A stretch of 64,000 nucleotides of DNA from Budorcas taxicolor (lineage: Eukaryota > Chordata > Mammalia > Artiodactyla > Bovidae), in contig NC_068915.1 in NCBI RefSeq assembly GCF_023091745.1, forward strand, positions 31,302,001 through 31,366,000. The letters are read 5' to 3'. The notes beneath the pieces were generated by a model that was not told where the DNA came from, did no database searches, and saw only the letters and a list, made by a program, of their open reading frames with translations. A program made the translations under genes and the position numbers. Positions 46,985 through 58,156 of the stretch are shown here, piece after piece (the first letter of the stretch is position 1; each line of letters starts with the position of its first letter).

Positions 46985-48149
46985 TGGTTCAATATTCTTA
47001 CAAGCATTAGATGTTAGAACTTTTCAGAAATGTAAGAAGTTTTCACATAGCCTAGGAATATCAAGGTAATCTTTTACAAAATCATAGTTCTTTTAGGGAG
47101 AGCAAGGGATGTTCCATAACATAGATGATCTACATTTCCTTAGAAATTAAACTTTCAAAGGAGGCAGCCACACTCTGAAAATATCAGTTTTATCCTTCTC
47201 TTGAAGCATAAATCTTTAGTGCCCTTCTGTATAAAGCAAACTGGAAAGATATGATGCATCATTTTCTGTAATGATTAACCCCCTACTTGCCAGCTGTCCT
47301 GGTGAATGCCTCTAGACTTGGGCAGACATTAAGCAACCTCAAGTCCTACAGGTGCAAATCCCTTCTGCAAGTTCTGCAGTGGTGTGTGTGCTCTATCTCA
47401 CTCCATCTCTCTTCTGATTTCTATAAGTATGATTATTTTAACCAAATGTCTCAAGTATTCATTCTTATCTTTTTTATGGTGTAAATTTAGAAATTACGTA
47501 AATCTTCCACTATTAAACATCTAATGGTGAAACCATCTGTTAGAGATGAAACTAGTTTACTGTTGAAAAATTCAGGAGGACCCAGTGAAAGGATCAATTA
47601 CCTTGGTAAACTTCAGGACACAGTTCTGAATGGCTCATTTCCTCTACTGTTCTTTATAAATGTCCTGCAAACCTCTTAACAAGCATGACAGACCAAAAAC
47701 TCTCATTGATTGAAGAGAGTCTTTGGGAGAATTTCATTTATTGCGTAGGCGAAAATAAATCGAAAAGAGTACACAAAGGTTGGAGGGGGGTGGGAGAGAA
47801 AGAACTGAGGATTGTTTTTAGAGAGAAATCATCCTGAAAACTGCAGTATTGCTTAGTGGCTATTTGGTATTAAAAGTACCTGCAAGGTCTCTAGATTGCT
47901 GTCAAGGTGAATTTGGAAAAGGTGTTCCTTGAACCGGAGTGAAGTCCCGAAGGCTGGCGGAGGGATCGTTCCCAAAGACATGTTGATAAGCTCAGATGCT
48001 AATGATAATGCAAGTATTAAATGAAGGTTACTATAGCAAGGTGCCTGCCCCGGGGAAGAATTCTGACCGCAAAAGAAATAGAGATCTCTGACTCTTGATC
48101 AAACAGATGGGCTGATGCTGACCTGCATCAGTGATCCCGAGTTGATTTA
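46985..48149. other. Unique intergenic sequence
   Basis: No gene or recognised repeat. Confidence 0.5.
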
Positions 48150-49050
48150 ACTGAGATTAGGAGGAGAAAGTCGACATAGCAGCCAACGAAACACTGCTGG
48201 GTATTTTGGTCTGGAGAGAGGGGGGAGGGGGAAAGAACAGGGGAAAGAAAACCCTGGGAGAGAAAACCTTCAGGGCAGGTCACACTGACGGGAGATCCGG
48301 TTTCCCCAGCTCTGCCCACCTACACCTCCCACCTCTGCTCCCTTCCCGGGCCAGGGTTAAGGGCCGATGCCGGAAGCTGCTCCTACAGGAGGCGCTGCAG
48401 ATTTTTCCATCTTTGCAAGATGTTAACTTGCTCTTGCCCCGCCGCTGTGAGGTGGCGGAGCGGTCTTGCTAGCCAGGCAGCGAAGTGTCTGCTCAGGTCT
48501 GGCCCTGACCGTGGGAAGCGAGAGGCCAAGAGGGAAAACCCGAGGCATGGAGAGCCGTGAGCTTAGGGCGCCTTTGGTTAAGGAGCAGAGACGCGAAATA
48601 CAGTCACTAGCTAAGAAGGATCAGTATTGGCGACCAAAGATCGAGGGAGTGGGGGATGGAAGAAAAAAGTGAAAACGGAACTTAACGGATGACTTAAGGA
48701 TTGAGGGAGCGCGGGTTGAAAGAGACATGGCTACTGAAAGTAGAAAATGAATGTGGAGCCCGCGAGAGCTCATAGAAAGGAAGGGAAGACTGAGAGTGGA
48801 AGGGAAAGAGGCTCTAGGAAACTCAAGTAGCGAGGGAAGGTCGGGGAAAAGGCTGGTTGGGCGCGCCGGCCTTCCAGGGATCGCGCGGTGTGGCCCGGGA
48901 GGCTGCAGCGCATCTTCAGGGCCCCACCGCACCGGGTCAGCGCGGGAAGCCGCTTTCCAAAACCGACCTCGGGTATCGATCGTTCCAGATAAAGCACAGG
49001 AAGGCATATTGGGGGATCTCTGAGCTCGGCTGCACAGGTGCCTAAGACCT
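48150..49050. other. GC-rich, CpG-containing non-repetitive segment
   Basis: Base composition shifts from AT-rich to GC-rich. CpGs are densest at about 48860-48975 (for example gggcgcgccggcc near 48867). No repeat is recognised. Several overlapping frames of 60-128 codons lie on both strands, as expected for GC-rich DNA, and none looks like a known protein. It lies about 9.1-10 kb past the ATOH1 stop codon. A distal regulatory element or a non-coding RNA promoter is possible, but nothing in the sequence proves either. Confidence 0.5.
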
Positions 49051-52040
49051 TGCCCTCACTCGAGGGGCTCACGGAAGAGCGCTTCCAAAATAGTTACCGA
49101 CACCACTTAAGAGGCTCATGGAACACACGTGGGAGCACTTACCCCAGCCTGGGGAGTTCAAGGGTTAGGACAAAAGTCAAAAAAAGGAGGGAAGAACCTG
49201 TTAGGCCATGTAGGAGTTTTCAAGGCAGAAAGAAGTTCTGGTGTCCGCTGCAATCAATTTAATGAGTCCATCTAATTTAAAGAGAAAGGAGACAAGGGAT
49301 GGATTCTATGGCCGGCAGAGCACTCAAGGGCTTGCGTAACCTTGACCCGCACTTGTTTCCTCCATGGGCACTATATGTCCACCACTGGGACGGTGGCAAA
49401 GTCATGGTAGACATGGCTGCCTACTCTCAAGGGGCTGGCCCTTTTAAAATAGCAGTTTCAGTGGAGTATCTAGAGCTTCCCTTGAGGTCCCAGGGAAAAA
49501 GAAAGCAAGATGAATCTTCACTAGACCTTGGAGGATTGGTGAGACACCCAGAAGAGATAAGCTCAGAGGTGAAAGCAGGATTTGGGGGACAAGTCCTAGT
49601 TAACAAGATGGATTATTTTCTTCTTTATTTGCTAAGAGACTGAGGGTGGAGAGGGGCCCACCAAAAGGGACCTACATATAAAATGCCTGGCACCTGGGAA
49701 GGTGCTCCAGAGACTCTCCCAAATGGACCAACTAGATTACCTCCCCTTCCACAGCCCTGAAGGAGGCCTGGACTCCCTCATTAATATAGTCTTCGGCTGA
49801 GCAACCACGCCTCCTTGCCCCTTACCCTCCAGTCCTTGCACATATGAGAAAACACTGAAATAGAGCCAGTGGCCTTGGTTTGAGTAAGCCAGACCTCTCT
49901 TTGTTGGCAGCAAAATGGATGCACTGGAGGGACAAGGACAGACACATACAACAAAATGTTGGGAAAGTAGCCTCCTGGCCTAAAGTGAATTCCTTAGGGT
50001 CATTTTGAGAGCAACGGTAAGTAGGAAAGATGCTTTGTCACAGGTTTGAACTCCCTTTCTGGAAACAGGAGGTATAGAGACATTCCAAAATAGTAGGGGA
50101 AGTTTGGCCAGATGAGAGCATAAATGAATTTCTATACAGAGTATAAGAGCACTTGTGTCCAGTATCAGCTGAATCAGAGGAGCAAAGCTGGCATTCTAAA
50201 TGAAAAATTATTCTAAACAGTTATGTCTTAAATCTGTCACCTCATATTGGAGCCTGATCCATGATCATCTCCTGAAAATTATCTCTCTGGAGCAAATGTA
50301 AAGTGGATGAGTTTAGGAATCTCTATTATCATCACCAGCAACTTTGACCAAGAATAGGAGGAACAGGTATAAGGTGACTGGCTGAAAATATGCACCTGAG
50401 GCAGGTGAAATGTGGCAGGAAGAACTCTGATCCTAGACTCAGGGACTCCTGTGATCATGGTCTCTGCAGTGCTGAGGCCAAGTTACCTTCAGCGGGCCAT
50501 TTAATCTCACTCAGAGCCTCAGTTTCTTCTGGTGTGAATTTATGACTACACTCTCACTAGCCACTTCATAAGAAACAAAATAAAGGTATCCTCAGTTCAA
50601 AAGGAAGAGACTAGAATTGTGGTTGATTTGAAGATTGGCACTGAGGGTTTCAAACCACTCAGAATCTCTACTGTTTTTGAAAGAAAACAATGAAGGCTAT
50701 GAGCAGGGTACCCTTGTAACTGTGGATGAAATAGTTTGATGGCTAACGTAAGACTCCAAAGGTGGGTGACCCATTTGAAGCAAGAATGCTACTCTCACCT
50801 GCAGTACCGCAAAGCTTCTTTTCCATGTTTTACTCTGAGGTCCCACCAAGTTCTAAGTTCTGTAAAGGGCAGAGGCTCGATTTTTTGCATGTGTTTCTCT
50901 CAGGGTGGGGAACCCCAGTGATACTCTACCGTCAGCACCCAGGAAGTACTCATTCATTGAGAAACAGGAGGAGAGGATGAGGGAATATGAATAAGAGAGA
51001 GTTGGACAAGAGTTTGAAAAGAATAAGAGAGGTAGTCACCAAAGGAAGTCTCGCTCTTCATGAGGTCATTGCCTTCTAAATAATAAAATTGCTTTTCTCT
51101 TTATTCTTGGAATATCAACACAAGAGAACAACTACTTTTTCATTCGGGTTATAGGTGGGTGTCCCTTCCATCCAAGTCAGTGGTCCTCTAAACGCATACT
51201 GAATTGTTACAGAGTGATGCAACTTCCTGGACCGAGCTTAGAGGCATCATGACAACCTGACTCTATCTCCCGACTTCTCTTAGAGTTTGTGTAGCTTAAG
51301 AAGATTCTTGCTGCCTGCTTTTCACAAGCATTCACAGGTTATGATTTTGGCTTCTCTAATGGAGACAGAGGGCAAAGTTCTTGCACCTCCTGGACTGATG
51401 CCCTTACGCCACCAAAGACAGCTGGTATTGCTTTAGAGTTGAAGTACCTAAGGCCTGGAGCATATTGTCTCAGCCTCAGAGACTAAAAGCAACAACGAAG
51501 TCAGGTTCATGGGCTTTAAGAGTCTAAGCTGTCTTTTCCTCTCTTCTTGGAAAAATGAGTGTTATAAAAAAGAAGGCAAAAGGGGGTTACTATAGACAGT
51601 GTCCTTTTCTGTCCATTTCCATAGACAATGTCAGTAAGAAGTCTACCATAGACTCCTGTAGGTTGGTGCTTTTCATGGTGCGGTCCTTGCCTCCATTTGG
51701 ATCAGATTCAGCTGGGAATGCTGTAGGAAGCTTCCTGGAATTATTCTTTGACCTACCTAATCAATGTCTTTTGGGTTATAAGAAATTTTAAGAAAAGAAA
51801 TCCTGTATATTTTTGTTAGGTTGTTGTTACCAAAAGTGAAAAGAACTGAACTTCTACCTTCCTGGTCAACAGGTAGCCCTATGTTTTCAGATCTCTCTTA
51901 GTTTTGTGGCATTTAACCTCACCCCCAGGTTAAGGACCCCTCCCAATCCTAGTCCTTCCCCCACCAACATTCCAAGGCCAAGTGTTTGTAGGGGCAGGAA
52001 GGCAACAAGGATTGTGAGGAAAGGCCTCTGAAAGAGACAA
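49051..52040. other. Unique intergenic sequence
   Basis: About 3 kb without young repeats. 50470-50545 has a weak MIR-like piece in antisense ('agttaccttcagcgggccatttaatctcactcagagcctcagtttc'). A 114-codon plus-strand frame at 49299-49643 shows no domain. No gene recognised. Confidence 0.45.
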
Positions 52041-52256
52041 GGGCTTCCCTGGTGGCTCAGTGGGTAGAGCAACTGCCTCCAATGCGGGAGACCCGGGTTC
52101 GATCCCTGGGTTGGGAAGATCCCCTGGAGAAAGAAATGGCAACCCACTCCAGTACTCTTGCCTGGAAAATCCCATGGACTGAGAAGCCTGGTAGGCTACA
52201 GTCCGTGGGGTCGCAAAGAGTTGGACACGACTGAGCGACTTCACTTCTTCACTTCA
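52041..52256 (+). repeat. Bov-tA SINE, little diverged
   Basis: The head 'gggcttccctggtggctcagtgggtagagcaa' keeps a tRNA box A-like stretch, and 'ggttcgatccctggg' keeps a box B-like stretch. The body is nearly consensus and ends in CTTCACTT repeats. One of the youngest-looking SINEs in the window. Confidence 0.95.
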
Positions 52257-52416
52257 GTGGCTCTGAAGAACGACTATATCTGCTGTCTTGGGAAATCCCA
52301 AGACAGCCACCTAAGACCTAGCTCACACCTTCCAGCCTCATCCTGACAGTAGCTGGGCCTGCTGAACCCGGCATCAGAAGAGTATTTCCTTTATTGGATC
52401 ACTTAACTCTTCAGTG

Positions 52417-52621
52417 GGGCTTCCCTGGTGGCTCAGATGCTAAGGAACCTGCCTGCAATGTGGGAGACCCAGGTTCGATCCCGGGATCAGAACCATACCC
52501 TGGAGGAGGGCACGGCAACCCACTCTAGGGTTCTTGCCTGGTGAATTCCATGCATAGACGAGCCGGGTGGACTACAGTTCGTGGGGTCGCAAGGAGTTGG
52601 ACAGGACTGAACGACTAACAC
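52417..52621 (+). repeat. Bov-tA SINE
   Basis: Plus orientation. 'gggcttccctggtggctcagatgctaagg' head, 'ggttcgatcccgggatcag', body to 'gactgaacgactaacac'. Confidence 0.94.
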
Positions 52622-53059
52622 TTTTAACAGAATTGTTAAAGCTAAAAACAAAACCAAAAGCTTGTATTGGAGAGCACTTGTTTGTCATGTCTTTGGAGGA
52701 ATTTTCTGGTTTCCCTGGAGAGCAGCGTGAACTTGCCTCATGGGCCTGACTTCCTGCAGACTAGACACCCAGATAGTCTTCTATTTCTCTCTTGGTTTTG
52801 GAAGCGGGACTGAAACAGGAAATGCGAGCGGCCTCAAATCTTGGTATCACCGTGCTTAGTTCTGTCTTTCTGAAGGCGCTGAAAGAAAGGGAATCATAGA
52901 TTTGCGTCTGGGCCTTGGGTTGTGAGAGACAGTGGCCGCGCTCTTTCCAATCAGAGCTTGAACTCTACGAACTGTAACAGCACCCGTATATCCACTGACT
53001 AGAGGATGTTTTAAGCATAAGGGAGCGCCTGAAGAACTGTATTTTTGATTAGAAAAGGG
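52622..53059. other. Unique sequence bordering the CpG-rich block
   Basis: No gene or recognised repeat. It marks the start of the repeat-poor ATOH1 block. Confidence 0.45.
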
Positions 53060-53620
53060 AAACGCATCTTCCCCTGCAAGCCCGGGCCGGGCAGTCGCGG
53101 AGCGCGTCTGCGAGGCCCTCGGCGCGGCGCCGCTTCACCGCTTCGGGTGCCCCAGTCCCCGGCCCGGCTCTTCGCGGACGACCCCGCAGCTCGCCCGCCG
53201 CCGCCGCCCCCCAGCTTCCCCTCCCCTTGGCATTGCTTGGCTTTCCCTTCCCGCGGCCTCTTTTCTCGCCCGGCCGGTTGCCGGGAGGTGCAGTGGGCAG
53301 TGGCGGCTCCCGCTGCGAAGCTGGGGGAGGAGAGGGGCCCGGGCCTGGCGCGGGAGGCGGCGAGAGACGCTCGCTTCTGTGAGTTCTGCCGGCGGGGGGC
53401 CGAGGAAGGCTGTGGACGCGGAGGAGGCCGGGGTGGAGGAGGCCGGGGAGGGGTGATGATGGTGTTAAATGTGGCCGCGCTGCTCCCCGGGGAGCTGCCT
53501 GAAAGGAGAGTGCGCTCACCAGCTGACAGCGCGTGCTCCGCTCCAGACGCTCGGCACCGCGGCCAGGAGCCTCTGCCAGCCCCTCTATTGTCAGCCGTTC
53601 TCTAATTAAGAAACACTCAC
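53060..53620. other. CpG island-like block 3' of ATOH1
   Basis: Very GC- and CpG-rich (for example 'ctcggcgcggcgccgcttc' near 53118). The long overlapping frames on both strands (186 and 156 codons) are proline/arginine-rich composition artefacts. The right-hand part, from about 53450, holds the E-box/N-box and palindrome described separately. Confidence 0.7.
53517..53525. promoter_or_regulatory. Overlapping N-box and E-box
   Basis: CACCAGCTG contains CACCAG (CACNAG N-box, the HES repressor type) and CAGCTG (E-box, the site class bound by ATOH1/E-protein heterodimers). It sits 4.6 kb past the ATOH1 stop. An E-box of this kind is reported for the autoregulatory enhancer half; that this is the same site is inference. 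Confidence 0.55.
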
Positions 53621-53849
53621 ATTACGGCAAACCACCCCCACGCTTCTTGGTTCCTGTCCTTTTCTTTATCTCCCCCCAGACTTTTCTCCTCCCCTGACTC
53701 TCCCCTGCGTCCCAGGATTTAACCCATTCTCCGCTCCGTTGGCCTTTTCTGGTTCGTGGCCTAGCAGAAGAGGAGGGACCTCCGTGGTCTGCGATTCTCT
53801 CGGGGATTCTGTTCCGCCTGGGGTGAGGGTGGCTGGTGAGAGCAATGTC

Positions 53850-53870
53850 AAAAAAAAAAAAAAAAAAAAA
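53850..53870 (+). repeat. Poly(A) run
   Basis: 21 consecutive A, with no SINE or LINE body recognised upstream of it. Confidence 0.9.
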
Positions 53871-55000
53871 GAGGAAAAACTTCACCTTTATTATAGCTAC
53901 CCTACCTCCCATCTCTCACCCCTTCACCCAACACCAACTGCAATCGGTTCAACTATGAGAGGTCGTGTTTAACTCTCACCAGGACTTGCTGATTTTTCCA
54001 GATGGCAGTTGACAAATCTAGATTGCCATTGCCAAATGGGTTTGCTGCTTTTCGTTTCCATCTCCAAGTGGGCTCTGGAACTGCCAAGAGGAAGTTGATC
54101 ATGTCTTTCTTGAACTTTCAAATGAACAGAGGAGAGAAGTAATTATAAGATATCCTTTTAATGAAAGATCGCTTATTTGGTTCAGGTTTAAATCTCTAAA
54201 ATCAATAGAAAGGCCTAAGGAAAGCATTGCTCCTGCTTTAGTTAAGATTAAGGACATTACCCCACATTTTTTCTGGTCAGGCTGGACCCCTAGTTAGCAA
54301 AGTACCGTGGAGTCGTGTTTAAACTTGCCGGTTGCCAAAAAGAAACTTCTTCAGCTTTCTGTGAAATCAAATAAGTTTCACAAAGTGTGGTGAGCCTAAG
54401 TACTCCACAAATAAAAGTGGTGGTGGTGGGGTGGAAGACAGAACGTAAGATAAAATACAAAGTAAGCTGTTTAAAGCATATAAAACTCTAGAAAGCACGG
54501 GCAGCGTCGCAAAAGACTAACCCGATTTATCTATCTTCATTTCTTTAAGAAATGCTGCCTCTTTGTTTGTTTGGGTGATATTAAGCATGTCTAACTTGCA
54601 CACATAGTTGATTCCTTTGCTAGTATCTTGGATACTTGGATCTGACTTTGGAAGGTAGAAGCTAATTGCTAATAATGGAGAGAAAGGAACCAGTCAGCAT
54701 GGCAGGAGTGGTCTGGCATATGGGGAATGAGCACTCAGAAATACTCAATATTCAAGTTTCCAAAATATTAATGAGATTATAGCAACCTGCAGCTATATGT
54801 TACAGCTTGTTAATGGAGTGTAAGAGAGCGAGCTGCCAAACGTTTGTTATGCAAACTCCATAGCAGAACCTTAAAATGGAAATGTGATTGGACATCTCTT
54901 TCAACGAAATGCCAGCGTTAAAAGAAAGAAATAGAATGAAGGAAAGAACAGAGGTTGAAGTCCTCGTTTTAACTTTGAGCACTTAATTTATTGCAAAGTA

Positions 55001-57369
55001 ATTTGGCTTTTTTATGCATCTCTTGATGGGTCCAAAGAATTCATCCTCACTTTTCAATCAGTGTGATATAGAGTTTCCAATCTGATATTCTTGAGAGAAG
55101 AAATGGAAAGTTGACTCCACTGAATGAAGCTGGCATTTTCTCCACTTCATATATAATGCCACTAACATTTAAAAAGTATAAATATCTGACTATCATTGTG
55201 GTACAAGGGGCAGTAGGTGGGGATCCCTGAACATTTACATAGCTGTAGTGCCTATCCATCTATTTTCTCAGAGAAAGTCTGTGGGCACATTGACATAGTG
55301 GATGGGAGTTGAAAGCTCCAGTTCTGAATATTGACATTATCTAGCTATGTAATTTTGGGACAAGTCAGGGACAGTAGTTTCCTCATTTATAAACGATGTG
55401 GAGGAAGATGTTCCTGGTGTCATTTCCATTGAAATTTCTAGGAGTCTATAAGAAGAAAAGAAATAACTTTTAAGAGTCTTTTAACTCTGGTTAACACAAA
55501 AGAAGCATAAATAGCTATGGAAAATGAAATACAGACTGTTTTCTTTGAGAAAAAACCCCGCAGCTTTATTTTTTCTTGGTCTTGTCCTTCCCCTACTGAT
55601 TCATAACGGATAAAACAATTCTAGGTCCTCTTCTCTCTCCATCCACACCTGCGTGCAAACAAACCAAGCCAAATAACTATAAAAACAGGTGTATATTCAT
55701 CCTGCAAGTTTGCCGGCTGTCTATGCCTGTTGAGTCTGCTGATTGAGAACGAAATGGAAATGTGTTAGAAGCAATCGCTTGATTTATTCAACAGTCCGAA
55801 AATTCCTGATGTTTATCAGGGAGTACAGCAAACTCATTGGGTGCAAAAGGTTATTGAAGGGTCAGTTGCATTGTTTCTGCCTCTGGAAACTGTCACGAGC
55901 CACCACTTTCTCTGAGAGCTGGCGAGTCTTTGGCTTCCCTTGGTCGTTAGCTTCAGGCAAAAGCCATGGATCCCTAGGTGGTCAGTTAATGGTTTGTTCC
56001 TCGATTCCCTACTCAAGACCAGAACTTCGTTCCCTCGCCCGCATTCCTTTTTCTGCAAACCCAGTTTGTGGTGCTCTGCTTTTTTCAAGGTGCTGGCAGG
56101 AAGAAGAGAATTCAGGAGCAATTAAACTAACCTTTTCTCACTTTTCCCCTTCCTCCAGCCCGCTTCCCTGTTGTCACAATTTATCTCAATGTAGACACAA
56201 AATACAAAGGATTTGGCTTAAAATCAACCTCTCCAATCCAGCGGAGTTTAGCCAGTGGAAATTCACCCAGTCTTTAATAAATAGTTTTACTCTCGACATT
56301 TGCCAAGAACATTTTAAAAAGTCTGCTTTCTACACACATACTTCCTATTAGCTTTTTCTAAATCTATGATCCTGAGACCCAGGATATATTTTTTCCTGAG
56401 AATGGTGAGATGAGAGTGTGAGTGCACTGTTTCTGCCACTGACTAAAAAATGTAGTTAAACATTTTCAACATAGGCATTAATTTAGAAGGACAAGATTAA
56501 AGTAAATATCATCTTCACTGGAAGAAGTAGAATAGTTTGGAAACAAAAAAGTGTAGCACAACCATTTCCTAGGATGACTGCAGGTTTCTATTTTTTGAAT
56601 CAATGGGCCCCAATACCCCTTTCCTGTCAAGTTCTTTGCCATTGTTCTCTTTTCCTCTCAGTGGCTTCCCCACTCCCCCCCAGCCTGCCCCCACCCCCCA
56701 CAAAGAAGAGAGAATGAGAGAGCAGGAGGGAGGAAGGAGAGAAAGCTTGTGTTGTGTATTTGAACTTCGGGGCAGAGGGGAAAGCTTTCAACTTGGCTAA
56801 AGTTTTTAAGAAGTGAAATAGCTGATCCTCGTAAAGTTCACTACTGGCTAGATCCTAGGAGACCTCAGACTCCTTGCAGAGGTTTTTGGGATGGGAATAA
56901 GGAGCACGGAAATATCCTGGGAAGATTCTAGAGGCAAAATTGTATTGAAAATTTGGGAAAGGTTTTATCTCACCATTTAATTATTGACCCAATCGCTTTT
57001 CTATATTGGATTTTTGGTACTACTTGATGCTACAAGGTTTATAACGGAATTTTTCTTCAAAACTCGTGGTTCACATAAACGTGCATTTAATAGAAGACAG
57101 TTCAAACATTCAAGGTCATTTTAAACTGTTTTTATGCTTATATTAGAATGAAATAAGTGACAAGTAAAAGTTATTTTCACATTTATTTTTATCATTTTGC
57201 AAAAGGAATACATAAAACCATGGCAGTTGGCTTTGCTAAATTAAAATAAAATGATCTCGAGTAGAAAAACGTAAAAAAATGAATCAAGATAAGTAGAAAT
57301 GGTAGCAAACACTCAATAATAAATACGTCTTCTGATATTAAAGCAAAATAAAATTGACCAAATGCTTTT
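55001..57369. other. Non-repetitive flank 3' of ATOH1
   Basis: Largely unique. A weak antisense MIR may lie at 55320-55415 ('tagctatgtaattttgggacaagtc', 'gtttcctcatttataaacgatg'). A 202-codon open frame at 55743-56351 (plus; first codon TTG) is not recognised as a protein. Sequence 55740-56000 looks of average complexity and could be conserved, which cannot be judged here. Confidence 0.45.
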
Positions 57370-58156
57370 GACACTACTGGATGTAGGTTATTTATTTTTA
57401 AAAAACAAACATTTGTAAAGAGCATAAGGATCATAAGTGGCCGTATTTAAAAAAACAAAAACAAAACTGGTCTGCAATTGGCAGTTGAGTTTGTCCCAGA
57501 GCCGCAGTAGTGGCGGCTGATAAAGTGCGTGCGCCAAGTTTCCGAAAAGACGCCAAGGTTCTCGAGGTCCGATATATATACTGGGTATGCTTATGCAATA
57601 TATAAACCTCAAAGTTCATTGTTTTCCAACAATTCCATAGTCAAAACTTATTCACCTTGGAAGCATTAACTTTGCGTTTCACAATGAATTTTGGGAGACA
57701 ACTTCGGAATACTCACTCTGCCACACGCGAGTGCGCGCAACACACAAGGATGGATGCCCAGGGCATAAAATAAATTAAACACAAACCAGCGACAGAGAAG
57801 TAGATTCGATGTTTTAGCAGCGTATTGGCAGCAGAGAACTAGAATAATGTTGCTATGTATGAGTACATATAATTAAACCTTATCTATCTACAGGAGGAGC
57901 AGAATGTGGGAGAACAGAACACAACTTTTAACAGCAAGCATTCACCGAACAATATGGACGATAGCAAGTTTGGGACAGCGGCGGCTTTTGCAAACCGTCA
58001 AATGTAGCTGCCATCTGAAGCCAAGTCGTTGCTAAACAACGACCATCACTTAGCAAAAATTAAAAGGGTGCGGGGATTTTTTACCGCGGGGCTCTCCGCG
58101 CACTGGAAAAGAGTGATTTTGTTTCTGTCTCAGTTTTCCAGGTTTTGGACACCTTC
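57370..58156 (-). other. ATOH1: Inferred ATOH1 3'UTR
   Basis: Sequence between the stop codon and a canonical AATAAA read on the minus strand (57391-57396). This gives a 3'UTR of about 780 nt and a total mRNA near 2 kb, in the range known for ATOH1. No interspersed repeat interrupts it. Another AATAAA lies further on at 57182-57187, so a longer form is possible. Confidence 0.55.
57391..57396 (-). terminator. ATOH1: Poly(A) signal AATAAA for ATOH1 (candidate)
   Basis: Complement of TTTATT. First clear canonical hexamer after the ATOH1 stop codon on the minus strand that I noted. Confidence 0.5.

Larger units (their letters stand above)
53400..55000 (-). promoter_or_regulatory. ATOH1: Candidate ATOH1 3' autoregulatory enhancer region
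   Basis: Position and motifs fit the known vertebrate Atoh1 enhancer, which in mouse lies about 3.4 kb 3' of the coding sequence and has two conserved halves (A and B). Here, 3.2-4.7 kb past the stop codon, the sequence is free of recognised interspersed repeats. The distal half (53450-54050) has an E-box CAGCTG at 53520-53525 overlapping an N-box CACCAG at 53517-53522. It also has E-boxes CAGATG (53999-54004) and CAGTTG (54006-54011), two bases apart. The proximal half (54540-55000) has CATATG at 54717-54722, a POU-like ATGCAAAC at 54849-54856, and TAATT/TTAATGAG-type homeodomain sites. A 21-A run at 53850-53870 lies between the halves. Boundaries are inferred from distance, not from alignment. 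Confidence 0.65.

Noticed and set aside
52041..52110. tRNA-like sequence with box A and box B
   Set aside because: It is the head of a Bov-tA SINE, not a tRNA gene; the Bov-A body follows.
53045..53605. 186-codon plus frame and opposing 156-codon minus frame
   Set aside because: Pro/Arg/Gly-rich, overlapping on both strands in a CpG island; a composition artefact.
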